NCBI GenBank assembly: GCA_910584195.1
Contig: CAJTYV010000008.1
Location: forward strand, 1 to 64,000
DNA: 64,000 bases
From: an uncultured Ruminococcus sp.
GTDB taxonomy: Bacteria; Bacillota; Clostridia; Oscillospirales; Ruminococcaceae
Reading direction: 5' to 3'
Shown: in pieces, positions 44,847 through 54,724 of the stretch
Numbering within the stretch: the first letter of the stretch is position 1
Layout: every line of letters starts with the position of its first letter
Notes under the pieces: model-generated
Databases searched by the model: none
Told to the model about the DNA's origin: nothing
Seen by the model: only the letters and a program-made list of their open reading frames with translations
Program-made: the position numbers and the translations under genes

Positions 44847-45131
44847 TCGTCTATAATAAATTGGACAAAAAATATTAAGCCGTGGTATAATAGAATAAAA
44901 AAGGAAAAAGGCGGTAAGAAAAATGTCAGGAAAAACGAAGAATTACACAGAGGAATTCAAAAAGCAGATAGTGCAGCTGTCAAAAAGCGGCAGATCTGCG
45001 AATTCAATAGCAAAGGATTATGGCGTATCAAAATCCAGCGTAACGAAGTGGGTGAGAGATTTCAATAATTCCGGATCGTTCAAAGCGAAGGACAACAGAA
45101 CTCCTGAGGAAAATGAGCTGATCGAGCTCAG
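44847..45131 (+). mobile_element. Truncated IS3-family element (left end and most of orfA)
   Basis: The sequence from TCGTCTATAATAAATTGGAC onward is a close relative of the left end of the complete element at 62.3 kb. OrfA begins at 44923 (KNYTEEFKKQIVQLSKSGRS, KDYGVSKSSVTKW) and is cut after codon 69 at 45131, where the truncated virB4 starts on the other strand. OrfB and the right end are missing. Confidence 0.8.
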
Positions 45132-46620
45132 TTGTAAGAAAGCAGTCGAGAATCTCACGCTTAACGCTGAAGATCTTGCCTGCACCTGGCGTACCGAGGA
45201 TAAGTCCATTCGGTTTTTTGAGCCGTGATCTGTTGGCACGAATCATGTTTCCCGACAGCGTATTGATACCATAATAGGTAGCCTGTCCGTCCTGAAAAAG
45301 CTCCTTTGTGGTAAACGGCACAAAAATAGCGATACCGCTGGTATGCATCTCACGGCGGACAGGTATCTCGTTATAGCACAGCGGAAGTGTGGAAACGAGT
45401 GTCTGCTCCTGTCTGTAATCGTAAGGGAACATGGTACAGTTGTTCTTCTGGCACGTTCTTTTCAGCATCTCAGAAAGAAGTTTCAGCTCTTTCTTAGATT
45501 TTGCGTATGCCCTCAGCGAAATGCTGATATGGAAAAGACGTTCATTCTTGCTGTTCAAGTCACCGAGGAGCTTTTCAATATCCTCGATATACATCTTGAT
45601 CGCAGGCGAAAGAATGTCGGGATCATAGCCGGACTGCGAAGCCTTTTTCTGTTCGTCGATCTTCATCTGTTCCACATTGGTGAGCTTCTTCTTGACGAAT
45701 TTCAGGGCATCTATCTGGTCCAGCGGATCAACGTGGATATTCACGCAGAAAAGGTTCTGCATTTCAAGGAAGTCCTTGAGAATCTCATCGGGCAGCTCTC
45801 CGGCAAGGATATTCATACCCCATACCGCACCGTAGGCGTTGCCGATCTCAAAGTCTGCCTTATTGAATTTCAGCGAGGACGGACATATAAAATCCTTTGT
45901 GTCCATTCCTGCATGAAGCATACTGTCCCAATCAAAGATGAATGGGGAATTTCTGTAAGGGTTCAGAGCATAGTAGAGAGCTTCAAGGCGCTGTCTGCCG
46001 TCAAGCAATTCAGCTTCGACACCAAAGGCTTTGAAACCCTTGATTACGTCATTTTTAATGCTCATCAGCTTTGCCCTTGCCGCTTTATATGAAGTGCTTT
46101 CGATACCGAATGTCAGGAATTTTCTTGCCGACTGTCCGTTGCTGCCTTTTAACAGCTTGTCGGTCAGCATAGCCGAGTATTCCTTGCGAATATTGTTGAA
46201 ATCGTCTGCCTGTTCTGGTATCTGCACCGTTCTGATGAGCTTGTCTTTTGAGCGATTCTGATTTTCAAAGGTGAGCTGAAATTGGATCGTGTTATCGAAC
46301 AAATTGATAATATCGCAGTATTTGCTGAAAATATTGTTCTGCTCGTCAAATTCAGCGATAGAATAGTTGGCATCGTAAAACTGCACCGTCAGGGAAAAGA
46401 AATTCTCTGACACCTGACACACGCCGTCCCGATACATACATAGGAACGGAATTGTATTCTGCACAGTAGCATTGCTGCCGTTTTCATGTTTGATCTCCGC
46501 CATTCTTGCGGATAAGATTTTCTTTTCCTCTTTGGTAAGCTGTCTTGCAGGCTTGCCCATGATAACTGCCGATTTACTGCGGTTATCAGTTGTTTTGGCA
46601 TTTCTCTTTCTAAAGCCCAC
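45129..46620 (-). pseudogene. VirB4/TraE-type conjugation ATPase, truncated after Walker A
   Basis: About 497 codons of a VirB4-like ATPase from a GTG at 46620 (GGAGGTTACC upstream). The N-terminal domain and the start of the ATPase are present: TYYGINTLSGNMIRANRSRL and the P-loop GTPGAGKIFSVKRE, in which the Lys is followed by Ile instead of the usual Ser or Thr. The sequence ends a few residues later at the IS fragment, so Walker B and the rest are lost. VirB4 powers type IV secretion; this copy cannot. It follows prgI as in Tn916-like and CTn elements. Confidence 0.85.
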
Positions 46621-46659
46621 TTTGGTAACCTCCGATCTTTAAGCCGGAGTGCCGAGAGC

Positions 46660-47031
46660 TTATTTCTCGGCATCTCTCAGCTTCTTTTTGATTCTGTTGT
46701 ATTCGATGTGCCGTTCAAAGCACATAAAAATGTTTGTTGTTTTGTAATACCGCTTTCGTGGTCTTGTGAAATATTCACGCATAAACTTCGCCTGTTTCTC
46801 CAAGAACACACCGTTTTTCTTGTAAAGTCCGCAGAGTATCGCAGGAGCAGAACAAACTCCCATTGCGAAAATAGCTCCCGACATTCCGATTGTGGCTCTC
46901 GTCAGAAAGAAAACAGGCGCACCAAGAACAAGACCGATGCCAAAGCATATTACCTGTCGTTTTGTCAATCCCATAATGAACTTTTCCTTAATATCGTTCA
47001 GGTCCTTTGGGATCGGAACATAATGTGCCAT
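46660..47031 (-). CDS. PrgI-family conjugation membrane protein
   Basis: This 123-residue protein matches PrgI: YVPIPKDLNDIKEKFIMGLT, two membrane helices (VICFGIGLVLGAPVFFL, MSGAIFAMGVCSAPAILCG) and a basic tail (FTRPRKRYYK). PrgI is a VirB3-like inner-membrane part of Gram-positive type IV secretion systems. TCGGAGGTTTT precedes its ATG. It lies between virB6-like and virB4-like genes, the normal order. Confidence 0.88.
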   Translation of the reverse strand: MAHYVPIPKDLNDIKEKFIMGLTKRQVICFGIGLVLGAPVFFLTRATIGMSGAIFAMGVCSAPAILCGLYKKNGVFLEKQAKFMREYFTRPRKRYYKTTNIFMCFERHIEYNRIKKKLRDAEK

Positions 47032-47049
47032 AAAACCTCCGATCTTGTT

Positions 47050-47985
47050 TTAGTGAGCGCTAAACACAGATTTTGAGATAGCTCCTGTACGCAGGATCGT
47101 GAAAATCAGGGCTGCTGTATATCCTAAGAGCATACCCATTTGCATCACAACACCGTCTGTGCTGGAATTCAAAGCGATAATGGCATTGCTGAATAAGGTC
47201 TTGAAGATACCGAGCGCCACAATGATAAAGAACCCTTGAAAAGAAAGCGCAAGAAGCTGTTTTATCCAGTTTTTGCCGATGCCTGCCCATTCTCCGCTGT
47301 CCATCATCGTAGCCATTGGAATTGGTGCAATGCTGAGATACATAAATACCTCGATGATACGGCTTGCAAGCGTGATAACAATAGCGACTATCAGTATCAG
47401 CACTCCAAGATGAACGATCAGGGATATGAACCATACCGTCATAAGCTCGCCTAACGATAGTCCGCTTAAAGCTGATTTGCTGATCGAAAGCGGAGTAGAC
47501 AGGTAATCACCGCTGCCGAATAATGTGGCAAGCCCTTTGGAGCATACCGTTGTGCCAAACGAAAATAGTGCCGAAGCGATGTAATATGTGTTGGCAACCA
47601 GTATTACACCGCATAAGGCTTTGATGATCCATTTTATGAAGATAGAATCGTCAAAGTCCTTGAAATTGTTCCCTCGAAGCACCATTTGTATCAGTTCATT
47701 CAGAAGAATAATTGTCAGGATAAATCCGCCGATCGGCACAACTACGTTATTGCACAGCGTTTCAATCGTTGTCCATATTATCGATCCCGTGCCTGTTGTA
47801 TTTCCTGTAAAATGCGCAGGATGCGAGGTAAGATACGAGCTTACAAGTCCGCCGTTTCCCGTTGTCTGTGCAAACGTATCTGTCAGCAGATTTGAAATAC
47901 TGTCAAACTGCGATTTGATGCCGTCCTTGAATAAGTCGCAGCACCAATCCTCAATGGCATCAATTGCATCGCTGACTACTCCCAT
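47050..47985 (-). CDS. VirB6/TrbL-like conjugation channel protein
   Basis: This 311-residue protein has an N-terminal soluble helix region and at least six hydrophobic helices (VVVPIGGFILTIILLNELI, LIVHLGVLILIVAIVITLA, GFFIIVALGIFKTLF). The central motif VFMYLSIAPIPMATM is the conserved signature of the TrbL/VirB6 family in Clostridiales conjugative elements. It would form the inner-membrane channel of the mating apparatus. Its start overlaps the end of the methylase-like gene by 10 bp. Confidence 0.85.
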   Translation of the reverse strand: MGVVSDAIDAIEDWCCDLFKDGIKSQFDSISNLLTDTFAQTTGNGGLVSSYLTSHPAHFTGNTTGTGSIIWTTIETLCNNVVVPIGGFILTIILLNELIQMVLRGNNFKDFDDSIFIKWIIKALCGVILVANTYYIASALFSFGTTVCSKGLATLFGSGDYLSTPLSISKSALSGLSLGELMTVWFISLIVHLGVLILIVAIVITLASRIIEVFMYLSIAPIPMATMMDSGEWAGIGKNWIKQLLALSFQGFFIIVALGIFKTLFSNAIIALNSSTDGVVMQMGMLLGYTAALIFTILRTGAISKSVFSAH

Positions 47986-48554
47986 TTTTCATCACCCCTC
48001 TCCGGATTATTTTTTAATGGTCTTTCATATCTGACGAGCCTGCGCAGTTCCAGTTTCGTCGGGAGAAGATCACGGCAGAAATACGCAGAGCCGAAATGAT
48101 TGCCCTCCTTGAAATTCTGCATATCGCCGTTGGTATGATAATTCACTCTGCCGTCAAAAACAAGCATCTGAATCTCGTTATGAAAGATCTCAAATCGCTT
48201 TTTGCCCTGAATACTGTTCACGGGAAGAAGCAATGCAAAGGGCTTTCCGAAAGAAAAAGCTTTTTTCAGTACCTCGTCTTTCTTGCTGAACGGAGGATTG
48301 CTTACGAGAATATCCCAATCATCGGGCTGATAGTTGAAAAAATCCTGTCCCTCGCTCAGACTGCTCCGCACTGTTTCAAATCCCTTTTCCGTGAAAAGCT
48401 GATAAAATGCGCTCCATTCCTCATCGAACGGACACCATATCTTCTTATCTTTCGGAAGAAATTCAAGAAGCGGTTCTACCGCATAAAACGGCGTATAGAC
48501 CTCGTCTCCTGCACTTGTTCTGTTGGCTGTCAGATAACCGATATTTATTCCCAT
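47976..48554 (-). CDS. NPPF-motif methyltransferase-like protein of conjugative elements
   Basis: About 192 residues from the ATG at 48554; upstream in-frame codons exist but the family usually begins near here. The motif ILVSNPPFSKKDEVLKKAF is the catalytic SNPPF/DPPY-type site of N6-adenine methyltransferases. The AdoMet-binding glycine motif is not evident, though IWCPFDEEWSAF may take its place. Small proteins of this type are conserved in Tn916/CTn-like conjugation modules and lack a recognition domain. The role could be DNA modification or a degenerate enzyme. Confidence 0.65.
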   Translation of the reverse strand: MGINIGYLTANRTSAGDEVYTPFYAVEPLLEFLPKDKKIWCPFDEEWSAFYQLFTEKGFETVRSSLSEGQDFFNYQPDDWDILVSNPPFSKKDEVLKKAFSFGKPFALLLPVNSIQGKKRFEIFHNEIQMLVFDGRVNYHTNGDMQNFKEGNHFGSAYFCRDLLPTKLELRRLVRYERPLKNNPERGDEKWE

Positions 48555-48690
48555 TCCGTCATATCGCTCAAATACCCACCACATCCCACCGCATGAGCGA
48601 CCTTTCATAATTCTATTGAATCGGCGTTATTTATACAGCGTTCAGCCGAGGTTTACGCTTGTCTCTTTCCTTGAATCGCCGTGTGTCAGA

Positions 48691-48800
48691 TTACACCGCA
48701 CCGGTCATCATACCCTCAAGAACAGGTACGAGAATGATAGCGAGGAGAATCAGACCAAGACCAGCCATAAGCTGCTTCATGCCCTGAGACTTACGACAAG
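48691..48800 (-). pseudogene. Maff2-family conjugation protein, C-terminal part
   Basis: The minus strand reads KSQGMKQLMAGLGLILLAII then LVPVLEGMMTGAV and a TAA, the end of Maff2 / VirB2-like membrane proteins that precede this gene set. The N-terminal half is missing; unrelated AT-rich sequence follows from about 48800. Confidence 0.7.
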
Positions 48801-48918
48801 TGGCATAGAGAAGTTTTTAAGAAAACATTGTAAGACAGGTACAGCAAGCTATGAAATAAGAAAAAATAATATAAATTTTTACTTATTAAGAAAAAGTAAA
48901 TTTTTTGGAAATAATATA

Positions 48919-48947
48919 TTGACAACCAAACATTAACTTGGTATAAT
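48919..48947 (+). promoter_or_regulatory. Consensus sigma-A promoter of the toxin-like gene
   Basis: TTGACA (48919-48924), exactly 17 bp, and TATAAT (48942-48947): a perfect consensus promoter 71 bp upstream of the ATG at 49019. Confidence 0.88.
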
Positions 48948-49018
48948 GGATATATCATTTGACTTTTGTGTTGTGTTATGTATGAAATCAAGTGAAATAT
49001 ATTATTAGGATGGCTAAT

Positions 49019-52000
49019 ATGAAACCAATTTTTAAACGAATGCTTTCAGGGTTGCTGAGTTTGGCAATGACGGTTAGTGCCGTGCCTATCGTTTCAGCTC
49101 ATGCTGAAGAAAGCACTGAACCGTATCCGTATACGATGTTTGCTGCATCGAATTCTGATGGTTCAATTACAATCAATGCCAATAACGTTTGCGTTAACGG
49201 AAACATTGCAACAAACGGTACTATTGTGACAACATCACCCAATTTCAACGTAAATGGCACAAAAACAGAAAGCGCAAACGAGGAAATGATTTACATTCAG
49301 AAGAAACTGAATTACTCGTATTTCAGCGGTGATAACATTGATGTTTATGTTGAAGATTATAGTCTTGAAGATTTAAACATTAACATCAATAATCCTATGG
49401 ACGTTTACGGAAGCCTTGAATTAACCGGAAACATTAACCTGAATTCAGGTATCAAGGCTTATGAGGATGTAATCGTTAATGGAGATGTTAAGAACACAAA
49501 TGAGGCAGTAATATACTCCGAAACAGGAGATATTAACATTACCAACACCAATGTTAATTTCAATGGTTTAATTTATGCACCCTATGGAGATATTGTTATC
49601 GACACTGATAACCTCAATCTCAACAATGTTGTAATTATCGGTCAGACTATCACTTTAGACTGTCCAAATGTAAATGTGAATTATAGCCATAACACGGCAG
49701 AACTGGTCGGAATTGAATCCGATATTGAAGTAGAACTCTATGCTATGGGCGAGTATAGCAACGAAACAAACAGCATAGATATTGAATGGTATACCAACTA
49801 TGAAAATAGCAATTATGAGATCTGGACATCTAATGATAATGAGGAATATACTTCCGTAGATGTTGTTACGGATGAAACGACATATCAGTATCTGATTACT
49901 GATGACCTTGAAAAAATATATTTCAAGGTTTCTCTGACAACCAATTACGGAAAGTACATTGAATCTGTTCCGTTTGCAGTAACAAAAACAGAAGATGGTT
50001 ATTCTGTAGATTTTCTTGACAGCGATGAGGACGGATTGCCTGATATTTATGAAATCATGATCGGTACAGACGTAAATGTACCTGATACGGACAGTGATGG
50101 GTTAACGGATTATCAGGAAGTTTACATCACGGAAACAGATCCTACAGTTTATGATTCAGTAACGGAAGGTATTTCTGATGCTGATGTTGATCCTGACAGT
50201 GATGGTCTTACAAATATCGAAGAGATCAAACTTGGAACTGATTCCCTGTGTTCAGATACAGACGGAGATGATATCAGCGACTATGATGAAGTAAATGTTA
50301 CAAATACCGATCCGCTTTCAAAAGATACTGACGGTGACGGTATCAAAGACAGTACTGAACTTCGTTTCGGACTTGATCCTAACGATCCCGAAACATTCGG
50401 CTATCCCGACAGTGAATATCAGGTAGAGCAAAATCTATCTGCTGATAATGATGTTTTTATCAGTGTGAACAATGATAATTCTCCGTATTCTTTCTCAATT
50501 GACATTGTATCCGGCGGTGATGTCGAAGAAAACATAATGATTGAAGAAAGCAGAATGAGAATGGTCGTGAACGAAGATACCGTTTTGGATAATGGTGTTG
50601 ATGTAGACTTTACAAATTCTTGCACACCTACAAAGATAATTCTCAATTATGTTATCAATAATGAATACATCGAAAATGAACTTAACTGTTTCAGCAGCAT
50701 TGAAAGATTTGATGGAATAAAGAGATTTGGCGTATTTAAGTATTTTGATGAGATAAAAGCTCTTCTTCCGATCTATACTGAATATGACGTTGACAACAAC
50801 AAGATATCTGCAAGCGTTGAAGGTAATGGAACATATTTTGTTCTTGATATGGAAAAATGGCTCAACGATCTTGGGGTTACCGAATATGATCTTATGGCAG
50901 CTGAAAATAGCGACGAAAATACAGATGTATCAAACACTCCTGCACCTATGAAGATGCCGAATGTGAAAATCTTTTCCGCTAAAGACAGTTCTTCTGCTGC
51001 AAAGATCGGCAAGGGTACAACCGGTAATTTCTTTGAAAGCAAACCTATTGATCTTGTTTTTGCCATTCAGAAATGCGGATTAGGTAATGATGCAAAAATA
51101 AAGTTTGAATTTGAAAAGAAACTTATAAGAGATTTGTCGAATTACGCATTTAATAAATACGGTAATGTTCGTATTCATATAGTTGCATATGACTTACAAT
51201 GGGATAATAGTAACGTCTTAACAGATGGCTCCTCAGTATTTTTTGATATTAAGGCTGTTGAAAAAGCATTAGACAGCATAAAATACAACGATAAAATTAT
51301 TGGATCTGCTAACAGAGCACTTGGACATTATTTAGCTTTTACAAATTGTAAGTACAGTTATAGAAGGGACACAACTTGGTTTGTATATAATCTTACAAAT
51401 TCTTCAACTTATTTCTTAGACGTATACGGAAACTATTCGTACGATTTTCAATCTGTATATGATTATTTTTGGCACAACGGAATGTACTATTCACAAGTTA
51501 TTGATGGCGGAAACGATTTTGACACAACTCTTAACAATTTGATCTATAATGATTTTACCGGCATAACCGATTCAACTGCAATTAGTTATATTAAAGGCAA
51601 AGTAGGTGTCGATCTCAAACTTGATTTATCAAGCAAAAGCAATTATAACAGTCTTGTAAATAATCTTGATATGAATGTAAATCCTAAGTCACTTTATGGT
51701 GCATATTCATCGATTGACTGGACTAAAAAAATACTTGATGGCGAACTTTCAGAAGATAGAAAGTTGGATACTGATAAGGATGGTATTCCCGATTGGGATG
51801 AAGTTGACACATCAAAGCTTGTTATGCATTCAGATGGAAGTTTCGATCTTCCCACTATTGGTGATTTTATTGATAAAATAAAAAGTGATTATGAAAAAGA
51901 AAAGGTTAAGGCTGCTATAATAGCTCTTTTCAGCAGTACTTCAAAACCAGATGCTAAAGCACCCCCTCTTGAAATTACAAATATAGCAGATATGATCGTC

Positions 52001-53422
52001 AATATTAAGATATTGCCTTTTGATTCTGATCCTACAAATCCCGATGATGATGGTGACGGATACTGGGATATTGAAGACCCCGAACCATTAAATACACCTG
52101 AATATCTTGGAAAAGAATATGATTTCTTAGATAATGAAATTTATATTATTTCACCCATGGATACGAGTAAGGCTTTGGTTCTTGATATTGATGAATATTT
52201 AGTTGAGGAAGGTGATCAAGTAATATTAAGTTCACCTGATAAATATATTATTAATTCAAAATTCAAGTTTGAATGGTGTAGAAATGGTTATAAAATATGT
52301 CCATTAGAACCTTTATTTGGCGAAGATTTGGTATTATCTTTTTCTTTAAATGATAATGGAACAGGAAATGTAACTGTTGAAAAAGATTCTAATTCCGAGG
52401 AACAATTATGGGAAATTGTACCTTATGTTAATAAGGATAGAGAAATAATTCAACAACAAGTTGGACTTGTTATTCGTTCAAAGAAATTATATTATAATAA
52501 AACAGAAAACAGATACGAACCTTTATATCTCAGCTATAGAAATGATAAGGTTGAAGTATCAACTGAAAGAGCATTGGGAACGAGATTTAAGCTTGAAAAT
52601 ATTGTTGATGATTGGAAACGTTTTGGTTCAATATATACAGATGTTGTTGGATGGACGGATTATCCATATAATCATGATAAAATTAGAGCTATGAAGAATT
52701 ATAAGTATAACACTGCTATAGGATTGAAAGAAAAAACGGATTCAACTTGTATTGTAGACGGTGCATACTTAATAGATGACACTAAATATGGTGAGAACTT
52801 TTCGTTACAATATTCAAATATTTTTAATGAACTTGGCACGGAATTCTATAGCAGCCTTAAAAATTATCGACTATTGTGGAATCAATATGGTGGGAACTTT
52901 CCAAAGCTGAAATATGTTAATACGGATTCCAATAATAAGTATATGGATTATTCATGTTGCGAGATAATGGCAACTTTTAATCTTCTTTCTGTTGCTGGTA
53001 TATATAATGTAAAAGATACCGTAGGTAAAATAACAAATGATATAGACCAATACTTTAAATTGGCAACTGAGTTCGAATTAAGTAACCTGATGTTTGGGCA
53101 AGTAATTACTACCGGACGTTGGGGCAGTAAACCAAGTGGTATTGGAAAGTGTTTATCTGCATATAATGTTAGTGCAAATGATTATGAATTTCTGACTTCT
53201 GATGCCGATGATTTAGATAATATGATAAAGAATACATCAGGTTTTGCAATTATCTCAACTTTTTCAGGACCTATTCATACATTTTTTGTTTTCTATGATT
53301 CGTCAACAGATGAATTTGTTGCAATAAATCGTGGTAGCGGAAATTTGTATGGCTGGAAGGAAGACTCAATAAAAGATATACTTAATGGTGATATACTGGT
53401 AGGAGGGCACGTTTTATTATGA
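49019..53422 (+). CDS. Polymorphic-toxin-like secreted protein with C-terminal papain-like domain
   Basis: About 1467 residues from the ATG at 49019 (AGGATGG upstream; the ATG at 49010 is in frame). Signal peptide MLSGLLSLAMTVSAVPIVSA; then a beta-solenoid region (about 35-230, VNGNI-type repeats); then Ca-binding thrombospondin type 3-like repeats at about 334-455 (DSDEDGLPDIYE, DPDSDGLTNIEE, DTDGDGIKDSTE); then a region possibly derived from vWA without its metal site. A conserved pre-C-terminal block (YNKTENRYEPLYLSYRN, about 1158) precedes the variable end. That end has Cys1313/Cys1314 in YSCCEIMATFN, His1420 in GPIHTFFVFYD and INRGSG, the order of a C39-like papain fold. The stop overlaps the partner gene by 4 bp. 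A toxin delivered to competitors, or a secreted protease, would both fit. Confidence 0.7.
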   Translation: MKPIFKRMLSGLLSLAMTVSAVPIVSAHAEESTEPYPYTMFAASNSDGSITINANNVCVNGNIATNGTIVTTSPNFNVNGTKTESANEEMIYIQKKLNYSYFSGDNIDVYVEDYSLEDLNININNPMDVYGSLELTGNINLNSGIKAYEDVIVNGDVKNTNEAVIYSETGDINITNTNVNFNGLIYAPYGDIVIDTDNLNLNNVVIIGQTITLDCPNVNVNYSHNTAELVGIESDIEVELYAMGEYSNETNSIDIEWYTNYENSNYEIWTSNDNEEYTSVDVVTDETTYQYLITDDLEKIYFKVSLTTNYGKYIESVPFAVTKTEDGYSVDFLDSDEDGLPDIYEIMIGTDVNVPDTDSDGLTDYQEVYITETDPTVYDSVTEGISDADVDPDSDGLTNIEEIKLGTDSLCSDTDGDDISDYDEVNVTNTDPLSKDTDGDGIKDSTELRFGLDPNDPETFGYPDSEYQVEQNLSADNDVFISVNNDNSPYSFSIDIVSGGDVEENIMIEESRMRMVVNEDTVLDNGVDVDFTNSCTPTKIILNYVINNEYIENELNCFSSIERFDGIKRFGVFKYFDEIKALLPIYTEYDVDNNKISASVEGNGTYFVLDMEKWLNDLGVTEYDLMAAENSDENTDVSNTPAPMKMPNVKIFSAKDSSSAAKIGKGTTGNFFESKPIDLVFAIQKCGLGNDAKIKFEFEKKLIRDLSNYAFNKYGNVRIHIVAYDLQWDNSNVLTDGSSVFFDIKAVEKALDSIKYNDKIIGSANRALGHYLAFTNCKYSYRRDTTWFVYNLTNSSTYFLDVYGNYSYDFQSVYDYFWHNGMYYSQVIDGGNDFDTTLNNLIYNDFTGITDSTAISYIKGKVGVDLKLDLSSKSNYNSLVNNLDMNVNPKSLYGAYSSIDWTKKILDGELSEDRKLDTDKDGIPDWDEVDTSKLVMHSDGSFDLPTIGDFIDKIKSDYEKEKVKAAIIALFSSTSKPDAKAPPLEITNIADMIVNIKILPFDSDPTNPDDDGDGYWDIEDPEPLNTPEYLGKEYDFLDNEIYIISPMDTSKALVLDIDEYLVEEGDQVILSSPDKYIINSKFKFEWCRNGYKICPLEPLFGEDLVLSFSLNDNGTGNVTVEKDSNSEEQLWEIVPYVNKDREIIQQQVGLVIRSKKLYYNKTENRYEPLYLSYRNDKVEVSTERALGTRFKLENIVDDWKRFGSIYTDVVGWTDYPYNHDKIRAMKNYKYNTAIGLKEKTDSTCIVDGAYLIDDTKYGENFSLQYSNIFNELGTEFYSSLKNYRLLWNQYGGNFPKLKYVNTDSNNKYMDYSCCEIMATFNLLSVAGIYNVKDTVGKITNDIDQYFKLATEFELSNLMFGQVITTGRWGSKPSGIGKCLSAYNVSANDYEFLTSDADDLDNMIKNTSGFAIISTFSGPIHTFFVFYDSSTDEFVAINRGSGNLYGWKEDSIKDILNGDILVGGHVLL

Positions 53423-54504
53423 GTGTTAAGAGAAAAATTATCTTTTTAATTCTTCTATCAATATCCATCGTTTTGATTGTGTCTATAGTCTGGTATAATT
53501 CTCTGCCCGATTTAAGTTTGAATTTACGTGATAGCAGGTTTTCAATTTCTAGTTACGAAGCGAACGGAACGTTATACTTTATTCGTTCGGACGGTGTGTA
53601 CAAAACTGAAGATGGAAAAGCAGTTAATCACATCATCGAAAAAGAATGTAATGAGGCATCATTTTACATTTCAAAAACAGAACAAACGATTTATGTTATA
53701 GAAGACGGAATATTAAATCAATATGATTTTAATGGTAATTACAAATATAATCCTATAGTATTGCCAGAAGACTTCCAATTTTACAAAGCTGATGATAACG
53801 TACTTATTGGTAGAAATGAAAGAATTGATACAAGTAAAATTGTTGAATACGATATTGAAAAGAATTTACAAGGTATTACAATTGACGCAGTTAAATACGA
53901 TAACGCTCAGGCTTCATTTTGTATTATGGAGGATGAAATATTAAATCATTCTTTTAAATCTATGCAGTCAAAACTTATTGGAATAAGCGGTTATCACATA
54001 GCTTACGTTGATAAGTTTTATCATCCTGAAATTAATGTTATTAACTGTAAAGACAGTACAGAAAAAACAATCAAATTATATAATTATAATCAAAAAGGAT
54101 ATTATACCTTTGGCTTCTTTAATGGTAATACTATTTCGGCAATTACAACTAACACGTCAGGTTTTTTATTTGATAAAATCAACGTGACTGGAAATACATC
54201 TACGTTAAAATACCACAATTATGACTCGTATATAGTATTTGATTCTGAAAGCGGAGAAGTAAAATATCAGCACAATTTTTCACGTTTTGAGCGTGTTATT
54301 TATGTTGATGACAAAAAAGCAATTACTTATTCAAAAGGAACATACCTTACTTACTCTCTAGATGATTTTAAGGTAATAGATTCAAAGGTGGCAGCTGAAA
54401 TAAAAAGCGGTGGTTCATATACCTTTGAGATCTGTGGCGATTATATTTTCGTTTTTGATGATAATTCTGGCGAACTACTGAATAGGATCAGTGTTATTGA
54501 TTAA
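53419..54504 (+). CDS. Membrane-anchored partner (candidate immunity protein)
   Basis: This 361-residue protein has a short basic start and one membrane helix (IIFLILLSISIVLIVSIVW, about 7-26). A large extracytoplasmic beta-rich domain follows (many short strands such as GTLYFIRSDGVYK, TIYVIEDGI), like a beta-propeller. Its ATG overlaps the stop of the toxin-like gene by 4 bp. It ends YTFEICGDYIFVFDD then SGELLNRISVID, nearly identical to the end of the second partner. Translational coupling and divergent middles fit an immunity protein. An accessory or activating role is possible. Confidence 0.65.
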   Translation: MSVKRKIIFLILLSISIVLIVSIVWYNSLPDLSLNLRDSRFSISSYEANGTLYFIRSDGVYKTEDGKAVNHIIEKECNEASFYISKTEQTIYVIEDGILNQYDFNGNYKYNPIVLPEDFQFYKADDNVLIGRNERIDTSKIVEYDIEKNLQGITIDAVKYDNAQASFCIMEDEILNHSFKSMQSKLIGISGYHIAYVDKFYHPEINVINCKDSTEKTIKLYNYNQKGYYTFGFFNGNTISAITTNTSGFLFDKINVTGNTSTLKYHNYDSYIVFDSESGEVKYQHNFSRFERVIYVDDKKAITYSKGTYLTYSLDDFKVIDSKVAAEIKSGGSYTFEICGDYIFVFDDNSGELLNRISVID

Positions 54505-54533
54505 TATATAGTGAATCATTTATCTATATTATA

Positions 54534-54724
54534 CCTGATTCCGTAAAGTTCGCTTGAATAAAATCAACAAGATTCCTCAGTAATTCGATGAAAATTGACA
54601 GCTTTTCAGCCTTGAAAAACTTCACCTGATGGGTGAAAAATTTTTAAAGCGAAGAATCATCAATTTTATACTAATAATAGGCAATAATTTCCTATTGGAG
54701 CAAGTTGAGTTTTGCGGAATCAGG
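54534..54724. mobile_element. 191-bp MITE, copy 1
   Basis: Ends CCTGATTCCGTAAA and TTTTGCGGAATCAGG are inverted repeats (one mismatch). It is flanked by a 5-bp duplication TTATA (54529-54533 and 54725-54729). No transposase is encoded. An internal hairpin TTCACC / GGTGAA with a T run resembles a terminator. It lies at the left edge of the orphan cassette. Confidence 0.88.

Noticed and set aside
45343..46092. 249-codon plus-strand frame
   Set aside because: It is antisense to the clearly coding virB4-like gene and has no ribosome site or known motif.
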